64,000 bases of DNA from NCBI GenBank assembly GCA_003212005.1, contig QCRE01000001.1, positions 62,001 to 126,000 of the forward strand. The letters run 5' to 3'. Positions within the stretch are counted from its first letter, which is position 1. The number at the start of each line of letters is the position of its first letter. The notes beneath the pieces were generated by a model, which had not been told where the DNA came from, searched no databases, and saw only the letters and a list, made by a program, of their open reading frames with translations. A program made the translations under genes and the position numbers. This document shows, piece after piece, positions 10,760 through 20,968 of this stretch. The DNA comes from Prochlorococcus sp. AG-459-M13 (lineage in GTDB: Bacteria > Cyanobacteriota > Cyanobacteriia > PCC-6307 > Cyanobiaceae).

Positions 10760-12684
10760 ATATTTAATGTTTTCTCTAAAAATTCTTTAGTTTTAAAAAG
10801 TACTTGATTCTTTGTATCTTTATTTTTAAAACCATGCCCTTCATTTTCAAAAAATATAACTTCTGAATTTTTATTATTATTAAGAATTTTTTCTTTAATT
10901 GTTAATGTTGTTTTGTATGAAACAACTAAATCTTTTTTTCCATGAAATATTAGTATTGGTTTTTTTAATTGATTAATTTTGTTAATTGGTGATCTCAATT
11001 CATACTCATTTGAAAATTTTGAATATGAACCTAATAGTGAATTTAAATATCCTTTCTCAAATCTATGAGTTTTGTGATGCATTTCATTTAGATCGATAAC
11101 AGGATATTTGCAGACAGCCGCTTTAAAGAGTTCACCCTCACATAAAGCATTAATTGCAGTAAAACCACCAGCACTATTACCTAAGATTGCTACTTTAGTA
11201 CTGTCAACTATATTTAATTTTATTAAATCAAGTACCAGCGCTTTACAATCATAATGATCAAGAATTCCCCACTTATAATTTAATCTCTCTCTATACTCTC
11301 TACCTAAACCAGAAGAACCACCATAATTAACTTCTGCAACGGTAAAACCTCTTGAAGTCCAATATTGCACTTCCGAGTTTAGAGAACCGTCAAAACAAGC
11401 AGTAGGACCACTATGTGCCTTAACTATTAATGGTGACTTTATAAACTTTTTAAATAGAGGCTTGTAAATAAATGAATGCGTAGGTTGATTATTAAATCCT
11501 TTAAACCAAAAAGATTCTGGTTTTGAATATTCATTTAAAGATTCAAAAAAAACATTTTTTGACAATTGAAGATGGGTTTCATCTTCAAAATTACATTCTA
11601 ATAAATAGTCAAAACTTTCAAAACTATTACCCCTAATAACTATTTTCTGATCAAAAACATCTAAATCACTTATTTGACTAAAAGTTAATTTCAATTCTTG
11701 TACAAATGAAAAATCCTGATAATGTTCTAACGCCCAAAAATTTCCTTTTTTAGCAACACAAAAAAAATTATTAATAGTTCCACCAAATAATGAAATTCCA
11801 GAGATCCATTGAGGGGTTCCATACTCAGCAAAAGATTTAACAATTCTTTTTTTCAGTACAATTTTCTTTAGATCACTTACATCGAGAAAACATAAATTCC
11901 ACCAGCCTGTACTATCTTCAGAACAAACTAAGAAATTTTCGCTAATCCAGTAAGGTTGAAAAAAAGAAACATTTTTTTCTTTATTAATAATTTTATTAGA
12001 AAACTTTGTTATTTTTTGGATTTCTCCTTCATTATTAATACTGGCAAAAAAAAGATCATTTTTTTCCCAAGGCATACAATCACTAGTCCATTCTATCCAA
12101 GAAAATAAACTACATTGTTTATTAGAAGATAAATTTCCGGCAAAATTATCAAATTCTTTTATTTTGCAAATTTTTTGTTTAGTTTTTTGCAAATTTAATG
12201 AGAATAAATAATCTTTATTATTAATCTCACATAATCCATATAAAAGATTATTTTTATTAATAACAAATGTAGTATCAAAATTAATCCCTAATGATTCAGT
12301 AAGTTGTTTTGGTTTTGCATCACATAAAAGATAATCATTATTATTTTTAGGAATTACGTCTTTGACTCCAAAAACTTGTAACCATAGTGCTTGTGATATT
12401 TGATCTATCCATATCAAATAAATTTGATCATGTACTTCTAAACATTGATATGACTTTCCACCATAACCGTGAAAATTACTTTTAATATAAAAATTATCAC
12501 CCGTTAATTGTTGTGGAATAGCTTTTTTATCATTAAAAGGTCTTGTAAAAATAGCATTTTTATTTGATTTCTCATGAGAAATAGTATCAACCCAAAAAAT
12601 CATATTTTTAACAAGAGATAAATCTTTAAAAGATGATTTTTTTAAATCGCTTTGTTCTATTTTTAAATTTTGGATATTACTCAT
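10756..12684 (-). CDS. S9 family prolyl oligopeptidase / acylaminoacyl-peptidase-like
   Basis: VNYGGSSGLGREYRE, AILGNSAGGFTAINAL (GxSxGG nucleophile), HGKKDLVV, ENEGHGF. Confidence 0.88.
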   Translation of the reverse strand: MSNIQNLKIEQSDLKKSSFKDLSLVKNMIFWVDTISHEKSNKNAIFTRPFNDKKAIPQQLTGDNFYIKSNFHGYGGKSYQCLEVHDQIYLIWIDQISQALWLQVFGVKDVIPKNNNDYLLCDAKPKQLTESLGINFDTTFVINKNNLLYGLCEINNKDYLFSLNLQKTKQKICKIKEFDNFAGNLSSNKQCSLFSWIEWTSDCMPWEKNDLFFASINNEGEIQKITKFSNKIINKEKNVSFFQPYWISENFLVCSEDSTGWWNLCFLDVSDLKKIVLKKRIVKSFAEYGTPQWISGISLFGGTINNFFCVAKKGNFWALEHYQDFSFVQELKLTFSQISDLDVFDQKIVIRGNSFESFDYLLECNFEDETHLQLSKNVFFESLNEYSKPESFWFKGFNNQPTHSFIYKPLFKKFIKSPLIVKAHSGPTACFDGSLNSEVQYWTSRGFTVAEVNYGGSSGLGREYRERLNYKWGILDHYDCKALVLDLIKLNIVDSTKVAILGNSAGGFTAINALCEGELFKAAVCKYPVIDLNEMHHKTHRFEKGYLNSLLGSYSKFSNEYELRSPINKINQLKKPILIFHGKKDLVVSYKTTLTIKEKILNNNKNSEVIFFENEGHGFKNKDTKNQVLFKTKEFLEKTLNI

Positions 12685-12760
12685 TTAGAAATTTAATTAA
12701 AGTGAATTTTAGTGCTAATATTTTTATAGCTTAACTGTTGAGTAAATAAATTATTTTCCC

Positions 12761-13366
12761 GTGGCAAACCATTTTTCACAACTTGCAAGAAAGTCAAAAG
12801 CAAATGGGCCTATTGAAAAAGTTTCTAAAGAACAAACAGGTAATCCATCACTAGAAATATATAAACTTGGCGATGATGTATTAAGGCAAAATGCCCAAAG
12901 AATAACCAAAGTTGATAATTCAATAAGAATTTTGGCTAAAGAAATGCTTCAAAGTATGTATGCAGCAAAGGGTATTGGACTCGCTGCACCGCAAATTGGA
13001 ATTAATAAAGAGCTTCTTGTTATTGATGTAAATTTTGAAGATAATGCTGCTGAGCCATTAATTTTAATTAATCCAGAAATTACCAATTATGGAACAACTT
13101 TAAATTCCTATGAAGAGGGTTGTTTAAGTATCCCAGGAGTTTATTTAAATGTTGTTAGACCATCGACAATCAAATTAAGATTTAGAGATGAGATGGGTAG
13201 GCCGCGGAAAATGAAAGCTGATGGACTTTTAGCAAGATGCATTCAACATGAAATGGATCATCTCAATGGTGTTTTATTTGTTGATAGAGTTACTTCTAAA
13301 GAAGATTTAAATAAAGAACTTATTAAAGAGGGATTTCATGAAAAAGATGTAATGCCAATAAAGTAA
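12761..13366 (+). CDS. def: Peptide deformylase (GTG start in + sequence)
   Basis: GIGLAAPQIG, EEGCLSIPG, QHEMDHLNGVLFVDR. Confidence 0.95.
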   Translation: MANHFSQLARKSKANGPIEKVSKEQTGNPSLEIYKLGDDVLRQNAQRITKVDNSIRILAKEMLQSMYAAKGIGLAAPQIGINKELLVIDVNFEDNAAEPLILINPEITNYGTTLNSYEEGCLSIPGVYLNVVRPSTIKLRFRDEMGRPRKMKADGLLARCIQHEMDHLNGVLFVDRVTSKEDLNKELIKEGFHEKDVMPIK

Positions 13367-13387
13367 CCTTATTTCTTCAAATAAAAA

Positions 13388-13729
13388 ATGACTTCAACAA
13401 CAATTTTTAGTAAAATAATAAATGGAGAAATTGCTTGCGATAAGCTCTATGAAGATGAATTTTGCATTGCATTTAATGATATTGCAGCGCAAGCTCCTAT
13501 TCATTTTTTAGTAATTCCTAAAAAGCCTTTAGCTAGTTTGCATGAGTGTTTGGAGGAAGATAGAGATTTACTAGGTCATCTTCTATTTGTTGGAAAAAAT
13601 ATTTTAAAATCTAAAAATTTAAAAAATTGGCGGACAGTTATTAATACCGGACAAGAAGCTGGACAAACGGTATTTCATTTACATATTCATTTTTTAGCTG
13701 GTAGAAAAATGAGTTGGCCTCCGGGATAA
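13388..13729 (+). CDS. HIT family protein (HINT-like)
   Basis: GQTVFHLHIHFLAGR histidine-triad motif. Confidence 0.93.
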   Translation: MTSTTIFSKIINGEIACDKLYEDEFCIAFNDIAAQAPIHFLVIPKKPLASLHECLEEDRDLLGHLLFVGKNILKSKNLKNWRTVINTGQEAGQTVFHLHIHFLAGRKMSWPPG

Positions 13730-13777
13730 AACTCTCGATAGAATTATTTTTTAGCTATAAATAAAAAAAAAATTAAA

Positions 13778-14065
13778 ATGAATACTCCTAAAATTCTTAA
13801 TAAAGAAACAAACAATTTTTTAAATGTAATTATTAAGAATTGGGAAAATTTAGAAGAATCTCAAAAATCAGTTTTAATCAAAATTTGGAAAGTATTAACT
13901 TACAAATGGCAATTACAAATTTTATTTAATTTACCATTCCTAATATGGTGGGTAATGGATATATCTATTGAAGAAGTTCATGAATTTGATTTAAGTCTAT
14001 TAACTTACTTAAATCTGCCAGATTGGCTGATATCTCTTTTTGGTTTTGGGCTATCATCTTCATAA
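13778..14065 (+). CDS. Hypothetical small membrane protein
   Basis: Complete 95-aa ORF with hydrophobic segment, upstream of ABC transporter. Confidence 0.6.
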   Translation: MNTPKILNKETNNFLNVIIKNWENLEESQKSVLIKIWKVLTYKWQLQILFNLPFLIWWVMDISIEEVHEFDLSLLTYLNLPDWLISLFGFGLSSS

Positions 14066-14103
14066 AGGATATAATCTATTTACAAGAGCGCTAAGCAAAA
14101 AAT

Positions 14104-16086
14104 ATGAATGAAGTAGTACAAAATAAATCAAAAATATTTGATCAAATACAGAAGCTAAGAAAATTGGCTCAACCATTTTTTCTTCCTATTGATCAATGTA
14201 ATGGCTTTCAATTTATATGGCTTTTAATATCTCTTTTATTTTGTGTTGGAGGTATTGTTCTTGTTGGACTTACAGGAATAATTAGTATTTTTGAAAATAT
14301 TCAACCTATTTTTCTTGATAAATATTTCGGAGGTGTAGTAAATACTGTCAATAATATATGGTCTGGATGGTGGGGGTTATTATTTTCAGGATTATTTCTT
14401 GTTGGATCTGGAAGCTTCTTTAGTCTAAGACGTCAATTAAAAAATCGTAGATGGGTTCATTGGCTTTTCCTTGCAGTAATAGTGTTAATGCTACTAGCTG
14501 TAAATGGAATCAATGCAGGAATAGGATTTATTGCTCGAGATTTAACAAATGCTTTAGTAGAAAAGCAACAAGATGGATTTTATAGGATTTTAGGAATTTA
14601 TGCTTGCTGTTTTGCTGTTGCACTACCAATTCGAGTATCGCAAATATTCTTTACATACAAATTAGGAATAATTTGGAGAGATTGGCTTTCAAAAAGTTTA
14701 GTTAAAGACTACATGACTAACAAAGCTTATTATCAATTAAATCCTAATGATGAAGAACAAACTGATGTAGATAATCCTGACCAAAGAATAACAGATGATA
14801 CGCGAGCTTTTACTGGTCAAAGTTTATCTTTTACTTTAGGCATTTTTGATGCACTTCTTACTTTTTCTTTAAATATTCTCATCTTATGGAGTATTAGTAG
14901 AACATTAACCTTTTCATTATTTGGATATGCCACATTTGCTACAGCCATCCTATTGATTGCTGGTAAAAATCTCGTAAAAATTGATTTCGATCAACTTAGA
15001 TATGAAGCAGATTTCAGATATGGATTAGTCCATATTAGAGACAATGCTGAGTCTATTGCTTTTTATTCAGGAGAAAAACCAGAAAAAAGTGAAACAGAAA
15101 GAAGATTAGGCGAAGTGGTAAAAAACTTTAACTTACTAATTATTTGGAGAGTAATAATTGATGTAATGAGACGATCTATTAATTATGCTGGCAACTTTTT
15201 TCCATACTTAATAATGGCAATTCCCTACTTTAAGGGTGATATTGATTATGGTCGTTTTATTCAAGCAAGCTTTGCATTTGGAATGGTAGAAGGTTCATTA
15301 TTTTTTATTGTTAATCAAATAGAAGAACTAGCAAAGTTCACAGCAGGAATTGGCAGATTAGAAGGATTTCAGTCTAAAGTTGAGAAAATAAGTCAAGCCA
15401 AGATAGTAGATAATCAGAAGACGATTTCTGATTACTCGTCTATCCTTATCAATGACGCTGATCTATTTCCACCTGGATCTGAAAAAGCTATCATTAAAAA
15501 CTTAAATCTCAGCATTGAAACAAATCAATCTATATTAGTTGTTGGACCGTCTGGATGTGGTAAAACTTCTTTGTTAAGAATGATTAGTGGATTGTGGGAA
15601 CCTAATCAAGGAACGATTAAGAAGCCAAAAACAGGCGACTTATTATTCATACCTCAAAAGCCATATATGCTATTGGGTTCTTTAAGAGAACAATTATGTT
15701 ATCCAACAGAAGTTGATAAATTTAGCGATGACCACTTAGTGTCCGTTCTTAATGAAGTAAATTTAACGTCTTTAGTTGAACGATATCCCAACCTTGACGT
15801 TAAGCAAGACTGGCCAAGAATACTTTCATTGGGAGAGCAACAAAGATTAGCTTTTGCTAGGTTACTACTAAATTCGCCAAGGTTTGCAGTACTAGATGAA
15901 GCAACTAGCGCACTAGATATTAAAACTGAAAAAAGATTATATAATTTATTAAAAAAGAGGGAATTATCATTAATAAGTGTTGGACATAGACCTAGTTTAA
16001 AAGATTTTCATGAGAATATTTTAGAATTAAATGGTCAAGGTGACTGGAAATTATTCACAACAGATAAGTATAATTTTAAAAATTAG
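14104..16086 (+). CDS. ABC transporter with SbmA/BacA-like membrane domain fused to ATPase
   Basis: Walker A GPSGCGKTS, LSLGEQQRLAFARLLL signature, AVLDEATSALD; TM region with RWVHWLF...NDEEQTDVDNPDQRITDD typical of the SbmA/BacA-like family. Confidence 0.85.
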   Translation: MNEVVQNKSKIFDQIQKLRKLAQPFFLPIDQCNGFQFIWLLISLLFCVGGIVLVGLTGIISIFENIQPIFLDKYFGGVVNTVNNIWSGWWGLLFSGLFLVGSGSFFSLRRQLKNRRWVHWLFLAVIVLMLLAVNGINAGIGFIARDLTNALVEKQQDGFYRILGIYACCFAVALPIRVSQIFFTYKLGIIWRDWLSKSLVKDYMTNKAYYQLNPNDEEQTDVDNPDQRITDDTRAFTGQSLSFTLGIFDALLTFSLNILILWSISRTLTFSLFGYATFATAILLIAGKNLVKIDFDQLRYEADFRYGLVHIRDNAESIAFYSGEKPEKSETERRLGEVVKNFNLLIIWRVIIDVMRRSINYAGNFFPYLIMAIPYFKGDIDYGRFIQASFAFGMVEGSLFFIVNQIEELAKFTAGIGRLEGFQSKVEKISQAKIVDNQKTISDYSSILINDADLFPPGSEKAIIKNLNLSIETNQSILVVGPSGCGKTSLLRMISGLWEPNQGTIKKPKTGDLLFIPQKPYMLLGSLREQLCYPTEVDKFSDDHLVSVLNEVNLTSLVERYPNLDVKQDWPRILSLGEQQRLAFARLLLNSPRFAVLDEATSALDIKTEKRLYNLLKKRELSLISVGHRPSLKDFHENILELNGQGDWKLFTTDKYNFKN

Positions 16087-16095
16087 TTTAAAACT

Positions 16096-16329
16096 ATGAA
16101 TTCAAATCAAGATCAAAATAATGAGGACACTATTTATACAGAAAAAATTAATTCTGAAGAAGATAATACTGATCAGAAATTAATTGATATCGAAGACAAA
16201 TATAAGTTTGGATGGAGTGGTTATTCAGAAATAACAAATGGAAGATTCGCAATGCTTGGATTTTTAGCAATAATTTTAATAGAAATATTTAGCAAAAAAA
16301 CTTTTCTAAACTGGGCCGGATTATTTTAA
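16096..16329 (+). CDS. hli: High-light-inducible chlorophyll a/b-binding-like protein
   Basis: KFGWSGYSEITNGRFAMLGFLAIILIE, matching the ExxNGRxAMxGF Hlip signature. Confidence 0.88.
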   Translation: MNSNQDQNNEDTIYTEKINSEEDNTDQKLIDIEDKYKFGWSGYSEITNGRFAMLGFLAIILIEIFSKKTFLNWAGLF

Positions 16330-17259
16330 TTAATCATCAAACCTAGAGCTATTATCTCTTGGTTTATTCTTTTTTGTACCTACACTATATCTTCCAGTTT
16401 GATTTTTAGAATTTGATGTTGATCTTCCAGTAGTGGGTGTTCTACGAGCTTGACGTGTTTTTTTTACTTCATTTATATTTTGAGAAAATGATGCATCTTC
16501 TACTTTCTCATTAGCAGTCTGTGATCTTATTGATGGCCTTGTTGTTTTATTAGATGGCGTTGAAGATGCTTTAGGAGTAGGATTATTAAGTTTTCTAGAA
16601 ACTGATTGATTAGGAAGTGGCCGTGAGCCTCTTTTAATTTCGCTTCTTGATTCCCGCCTTTCTCCAAAACTACTACCTCTCTCCTCGCTTCTCATTCGAT
16701 CTTCAGACCGATTTCTTCTTCTTGGTTCATCATTCTCAAATTGATTAGATCCTCTTAAAGGCCGCCTTTTACTAACTGCAGACTCAGGAATAACTCTAGA
16801 TAAATTTCTTCTTTGAAATCTTCCTTCCATAAAATCATCTTCTATATCATCTTCTCTAGGTTTAAATCTTCTAGAAATTCGATTAGATTCTTCAAATTGA
16901 TCATAATCATTATTAAATCTATTTCTTGAAGAATTTCTTGGGATATCTTCCATCTGATCATCCTCAAAATATGAAGATCTTCTTGCTTGGTCAGTTGCGA
17001 CTCCTCGCAATCGAACACTTTCATAAGCAAAAAACACCGTAGTTCCTGCTAATAGAAACTGGCCGAATTGCAAAATAGGATCTAATCTCCATCCTTGGAA
17101 AAATAATATCCCTCCACATAAAAGACCTATTGCAGCAAAGAAAACATCATAATCTCTTGCCAATGCAGGTTTAAATGACCTCAGAAAATATAGGCCACCT
17201 CCACATACAGCTAATACGATGCCTACAATACTTGCCCAATTTAGACTAGCATTGACCAC
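16330..17259 (-). CDS. Ycf66 family protein
   Basis: N-terminal GIVLAVCGGGLYFLRSFKPALARDYDVFFAAIGLLCGGILFFQGWRLDPILQFGQFLLAG; Arg/Ser-rich C-terminal tail. Confidence 0.85.
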   Translation of the reverse strand: MVNASLNWASIVGIVLAVCGGGLYFLRSFKPALARDYDVFFAAIGLLCGGILFFQGWRLDPILQFGQFLLAGTTVFFAYESVRLRGVATDQARRSSYFEDDQMEDIPRNSSRNRFNNDYDQFEESNRISRRFKPREDDIEDDFMEGRFQRRNLSRVIPESAVSKRRPLRGSNQFENDEPRRRNRSEDRMRSEERGSSFGERRESRSEIKRGSRPLPNQSVSRKLNNPTPKASSTPSNKTTRPSIRSQTANEKVEDASFSQNINEVKKTRQARRTPTTGRSTSNSKNQTGRYSVGTKKNKPRDNSSRFDD

Positions 17260-17338
17260 TTTTTTTCTCCAATAACTTATTTTGTAAGTTGCAATAAAGC
17301 ACCTTATATATATAGTTTACTTAAAACTTTAATAAAAA

Positions 17339-17527
17339 CTAGCGTCTGCGTGTAGCTGAAGTACGGTCTAGTGAATCTTTTTGGCTAACAAAGATCAAAA
17401 ATGCTGCTGCAGGAACAATTATAAGTAAGGCGGCCGCGAAGAAACTCGCTATCATGTTGAATGCAGAATTATTAGTCACTTCTGGAGAAAAATCAGCTGC
17501 TAAGATTAGATGTGAAATTTGAATCAC
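17339..17527 (-). CDS. psbX: Photosystem II protein PsbX
   Basis: Short single-TM protein MIQISHLILAADFSPEVTNNSAFNMIASFFAAALLIIVPAAAFLIFVSQKDSLDR, adjacent to Ycf66. Confidence 0.75.
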   Translation of the reverse strand: MIQISHLILAADFSPEVTNNSAFNMIASFFAAALLIIVPAAAFLIFVSQKDSLDRTSATRRR

Positions 17528-17606
17528 TTTTTAAAATTAAATTCTGAATTTATAATACGAATTAAATCCTAACTTATGGGATATTTATTAAGATGAGTTA
17601 AATATT

Positions 17607-17921
17607 GTGATTTCATTGTTTCAAAACTATTTGCCCATTTTAGATATTACGCTTGGAATTCTTTTATCATTTCTAACGCTAGTTTTTTTAATAAGATTAA
17701 TATTGACTTGGTATCCAAAAATTGATTTAAATAAAGGTTTTTGGTTAGTTATTGCAATTCCAACTAGCTCTATTTTGAACCTCACAAGAAAGCTAATTCC
17801 TCCAATTGGAGGTGTAGATGTAGGGCCCGTTATTTGGATTGGAATAATAAGTTTGGCAAGAGAAATATTAGTTGGACAACAAGGTTTAATCAAACTAGCG
17901 ATACATAAAGGTATTAGTTAA
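17607..17921 (+). CDS. YggT family membrane protein
   Basis: LTWYPKIDLNKGFW...LTRKLIPPIGGVDVGPVIWIGIISL. Confidence 0.85.
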   Translation: MISLFQNYLPILDITLGILLSFLTLVFLIRLILTWYPKIDLNKGFWLVIAIPTSSILNLTRKLIPPIGGVDVGPVIWIGIISLAREILVGQQGLIKLAIHKGIS

Positions 17922-17937
17922 AAGCACTATAAATCAT

Positions 17938-19284
17938 TTAATAATTAGTTAATAACTCTTCTTCAACATATTTTGTGTGAATTTTACCCTCCATAAACTT
18001 CTTTTTATTAAGAAGATTTAAATGAAAATTAATTGTTGTAGGAATCCCTGTTACCGCACATTCATTTAATGCTCTATTCATTCTTTTTATAGCAGTATCG
18101 CGGTCTTTACCCCAAACTATTAATTTACCTATGAGTGAATCATAAAATGGAGGAATTTCGTAGCCCGTGTAAACATGACTATCAACCCTAACTCCTGGAC
18201 CACCTGGAGGAAGCCATCCTGTTATTTTCCCAGGCGATGGTCGGAAATTATGTGAAGGATCTTCAGCATTAATTCTGCATTCTATAGCATGACCATTTAA
18301 TTTAATATCATTTTGATTAAAAGCTAAAGTATCTCCTCCAGCAATTTTGATTTGTTCAGCAATAAGATCTACGCCTGTAACCATTTCAGTTACTGGATGT
18401 TCCACTTGAATCCTTGTATTCATTTCCATAAAATAAAAATTATCATCATCAACTAAGAATTCAACAGTGCCAGCTCCTTCATAAGAGATACTCTTTGCTG
18501 CAGCAATTGCTGCCTTGCCCATTTTTTCTCTTAAAGAAAGATTGATAGCTGGACTAGGAGATTCTTCTAGTAATTTTTGATGTCTCCTCTGCACTGAACA
18601 ATCTCTCTCGCCAAGATGAACAACATTTCCAGACTTATCGGCTAGGATTTGAATTTCTACATGCCTTGGCTTTTTTATAAATTTCTCCATATATAAACCG
18701 TCATTACCAAATGCAGCTCCCGCTTCACCTTGAGCTGCTTTAAACATTATTTCCAAATTAGCCTTATTTTCAACTAATCTCATTCCTCTACCTCCCCCTC
18801 CAGCTGTAGCCTTTATAATTACTGGATATCCAATTTCTTCAGCCATTTCGTAGGCCTCTTTAACACTTGATAATAATCCTTTACTTCCTGGAACAGTAGG
18901 CACTCCAACTCTCTCCATTGTCTCTTTAGCAGTGGATTTATCTCCCATTGATCTAATGGCATTAGGTGATGGTCCAATAAAAGTTATGCCATGATCGTTA
19001 CACATTTCAGCAAATTTATCATTCTCAGCAAGAAAACCATAACCTGGGTGAATGGCATCAACACCTCTTGATGTAGCAGCAGCTAAGATATTGGGAATAT
19101 TTAAATAACTCTTGTTGCTTAGCGAGTCCCCAACACAAACTGCTTCATCAGCTAACTGTACATGTAATGCTTTTTTATCTACTGTGCTGTAAACAGCAAC
19201 AGTTGCTATATCAAGCTCTCTACAACTTCTGATAATGCGTAAAGCTATTTCTCCACGATTAGCAATTAAAACTTTTTCAACCAT
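17938..19284 (-). CDS. accC: Acetyl-CoA carboxylase, biotin carboxylase subunit
   Basis: [51 protein letters not shown]. Confidence 0.96.
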   Translation of the reverse strand: MVEKVLIANRGEIALRIIRSCRELDIATVAVYSTVDKKALHVQLADEAVCVGDSLSNKSYLNIPNILAAATSRGVDAIHPGYGFLAENDKFAEMCNDHGITFIGPSPNAIRSMGDKSTAKETMERVGVPTVPGSKGLLSSVKEAYEMAEEIGYPVIIKATAGGGGRGMRLVENKANLEIMFKAAQGEAGAAFGNDGLYMEKFIKKPRHVEIQILADKSGNVVHLGERDCSVQRRHQKLLEESPSPAINLSLREKMGKAAIAAAKSISYEGAGTVEFLVDDDNFYFMEMNTRIQVEHPVTEMVTGVDLIAEQIKIAGGDTLAFNQNDIKLNGHAIECRINAEDPSHNFRPSPGKITGWLPPGGPGVRVDSHVYTGYEIPPFYDSLIGKLIVWGKDRDTAIKRMNRALNECAVTGIPTTINFHLNLLNKKKFMEGKIHTKYVEEELLTNY

Positions 19285-19592
19285 TACAAAATTAAATTGA
19301 AGAAATGAAAATGAATTTAAATTGAAAAAAAACCTTAGAAATTATTCAATAATTTTTTTTGAATTTCAAGAGTGCATTGATTTACAATACAACCTAAAAC
19401 ACCATATTTGATTAATTATTTGTTTAATGCAATAGAAAAGATTAGTTATTTATTATGAAAAAAATAATTCAACTCAAGTAGTCCTTATAGATAGTTTAAA
19501 TTAAACAGACAAACATAGTAGTGTCCGAATTTAATACGATTAATGTATGATAAATTAGTGGTTTATAACTAGCCTGCGCCATAACAACCATT

Positions 19593-19674
19593 GCGGATGT
19601 GGCGGAATTGGTAGACGCGCACGTCTAAGGAGCGTGTGGCTTAGGCCTTGCGAGTTCAAGTCTCGCCGTCCGCA
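19593..19674 (+). tRNA. tRNA-Leu, apparent anticodon AAG
   Basis: Cloverleaf read by hand: acceptor GCGGATG/CGTCCGC + A73, D-arm GCGGAATTGGTAGACGC, anticodon stem-loop CACGT-CTAAGGA-GCGTG, long variable arm GGCTTAGGCC, T-arm GCGAG-TTCAAGT-CTCGC; CCA not encoded. Confidence 0.95.
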
Positions 19675-19678
19675 TTTA

Positions 19679-20968
19679 ATGTACTTTGGATCAACTGCAA
19701 TGAAAAAAAAATCAATTGCAGTATTAATTATTACTAATGGACCTGGAGAATTATCAACTTGGGTTAAACCAGTGGTTGATAATCTAAAAAAAATAAATTA
19801 TTCATACAAAATAAATGATAGATTAGATTTTACTGTAAATCTAATTTTAGTACCTTGTCCAAACTCTACTGGTACAGAATATAAAGTTGCCAAATCATGG
19901 AATAAATTTGAAGTAGTTACCAAAGCTAGCACTTTTTGGAAATTATTAATCAGGCCCAATAAATATGCACCATGGCCTAAAAAAGGAATAGTAATTTTTC
20001 TTGGAGGTGATCAATTTTGGAGTGTTTTATTAGCTCTAAGATTAGGTTATATCAACATCACATATGCTGAGTGGATTTCGAGATGGCCACGTTGGAACAA
20101 CGTAATTGCAGTAATGAATATGAAGGTGAAAAAAAGAGTTCCTCTTAAATACAGAAACAAATGTCAAGTTATTGGCGATTTAATGGCAGACATCGATAAT
20201 AACAAAGAAATATCCTTGAATCTTGAGGGGGAAAAGTCTATAGCGTTACTACCAGGTTCTAAAAAAGCAAAACTCTCAGTAGGTGTTCCTTACTTTCTTG
20301 AAATGGCTGATCATATTCATAGCAAAAATAAAAATATCAACTTAATTATTCCTATAGCTCCAACAACAAGTCCAAGCGAATATTTATTTTTTCAAAGTGA
20401 TAAGAATCCTATTGCAAAATATTATTCATCCAAAATTAAAAAATTAAAACCCATAAAAAATTCAATTTTTAATTATGTTATCGAAACATCAAACAATACA
20501 AAAATTTTTCTTGTTAATAAACATCCTTGCTACGAAGTGCTAAAAAAATGTGATCTTGCAATTACCACAGTTGGAGCAAATACTGCAGAATTAGCAGCAC
20601 TGACTTTACCGATGATAGTTGTACTCCCTACTCAACATTTAAATGTAATGAACTCTTGGGATGGTATCTTTGGAATAATCGGAAAGGTTGCTTTTATTAA
20701 TAAATTATTTACTCTTATAATCGAAAAATGGTATTTAAAAAAGAAAAAATTTTTTGCTTGGCCAAATATAAAAGCTAATAAGTTGATTATCCCTGAAAGA
20801 ATAGGCAAAATTTCACCCAAACAAATCGCTAATGAAGCTTTATTTCTGATTAAAAATAAAAAATATTTAAAAAAACAAAAAGAATATTTATCAAAACAAA
20901 GAGGGGAAACTGGCGCAGTCAAAAAATTAGCTTACATTATTTTTAATTCAATAAAAAAACTAAGTTAA
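19679..20968 (+). CDS. Lipid-A-disaccharide synthase-like glycosyltransferase (cyanobacterial type)
   Basis: IAVLIITNGPGELSTWVKPV, IALLPGSKKAKLSVGVPYFLE, TTVGANTAELAALTLPMIVVLP. The track start at 19634 lies inside the tRNA, so the true start is likely ATG 19679 or 19700. Confidence 0.75.
   Translation: MYFGSTAMKKKSIAVLIITNGPGELSTWVKPVVDNLKKINYSYKINDRLDFTVNLILVPCPNSTGTEYKVAKSWNKFEVVTKASTFWKLLIRPNKYAPWPKKGIVIFLGGDQFWSVLLALRLGYINITYAEWISRWPRWNNVIAVMNMKVKKRVPLKYRNKCQVIGDLMADIDNNKEISLNLEGEKSIALLPGSKKAKLSVGVPYFLEMADHIHSKNKNINLIIPIAPTTSPSEYLFFQSDKNPIAKYYSSKIKKLKPIKNSIFNYVIETSNNTKIFLVNKHPCYEVLKKCDLAITTVGANTAELAALTLPMIVVLPTQHLNVMNSWDGIFGIIGKVAFINKLFTLIIEKWYLKKKKFFAWPNIKANKLIIPERIGKISPKQIANEALFLIKNKKYLKKQKEYLSKQRGETGAVKKLAYIIFNSIKKLS

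Noticed and set aside
16842-17030. 62-aa same-strand ORF
   Set aside because: Alternative frame inside the Ycf66 gene; repetitive composition mirrors the Arg/Asp-rich tail.
19634-19678. N-terminal extension MWLRPCEFKSRRPH of the LpxB-like ORF
   Set aside because: It is a translation of the tRNA-Leu gene; the true start is downstream.
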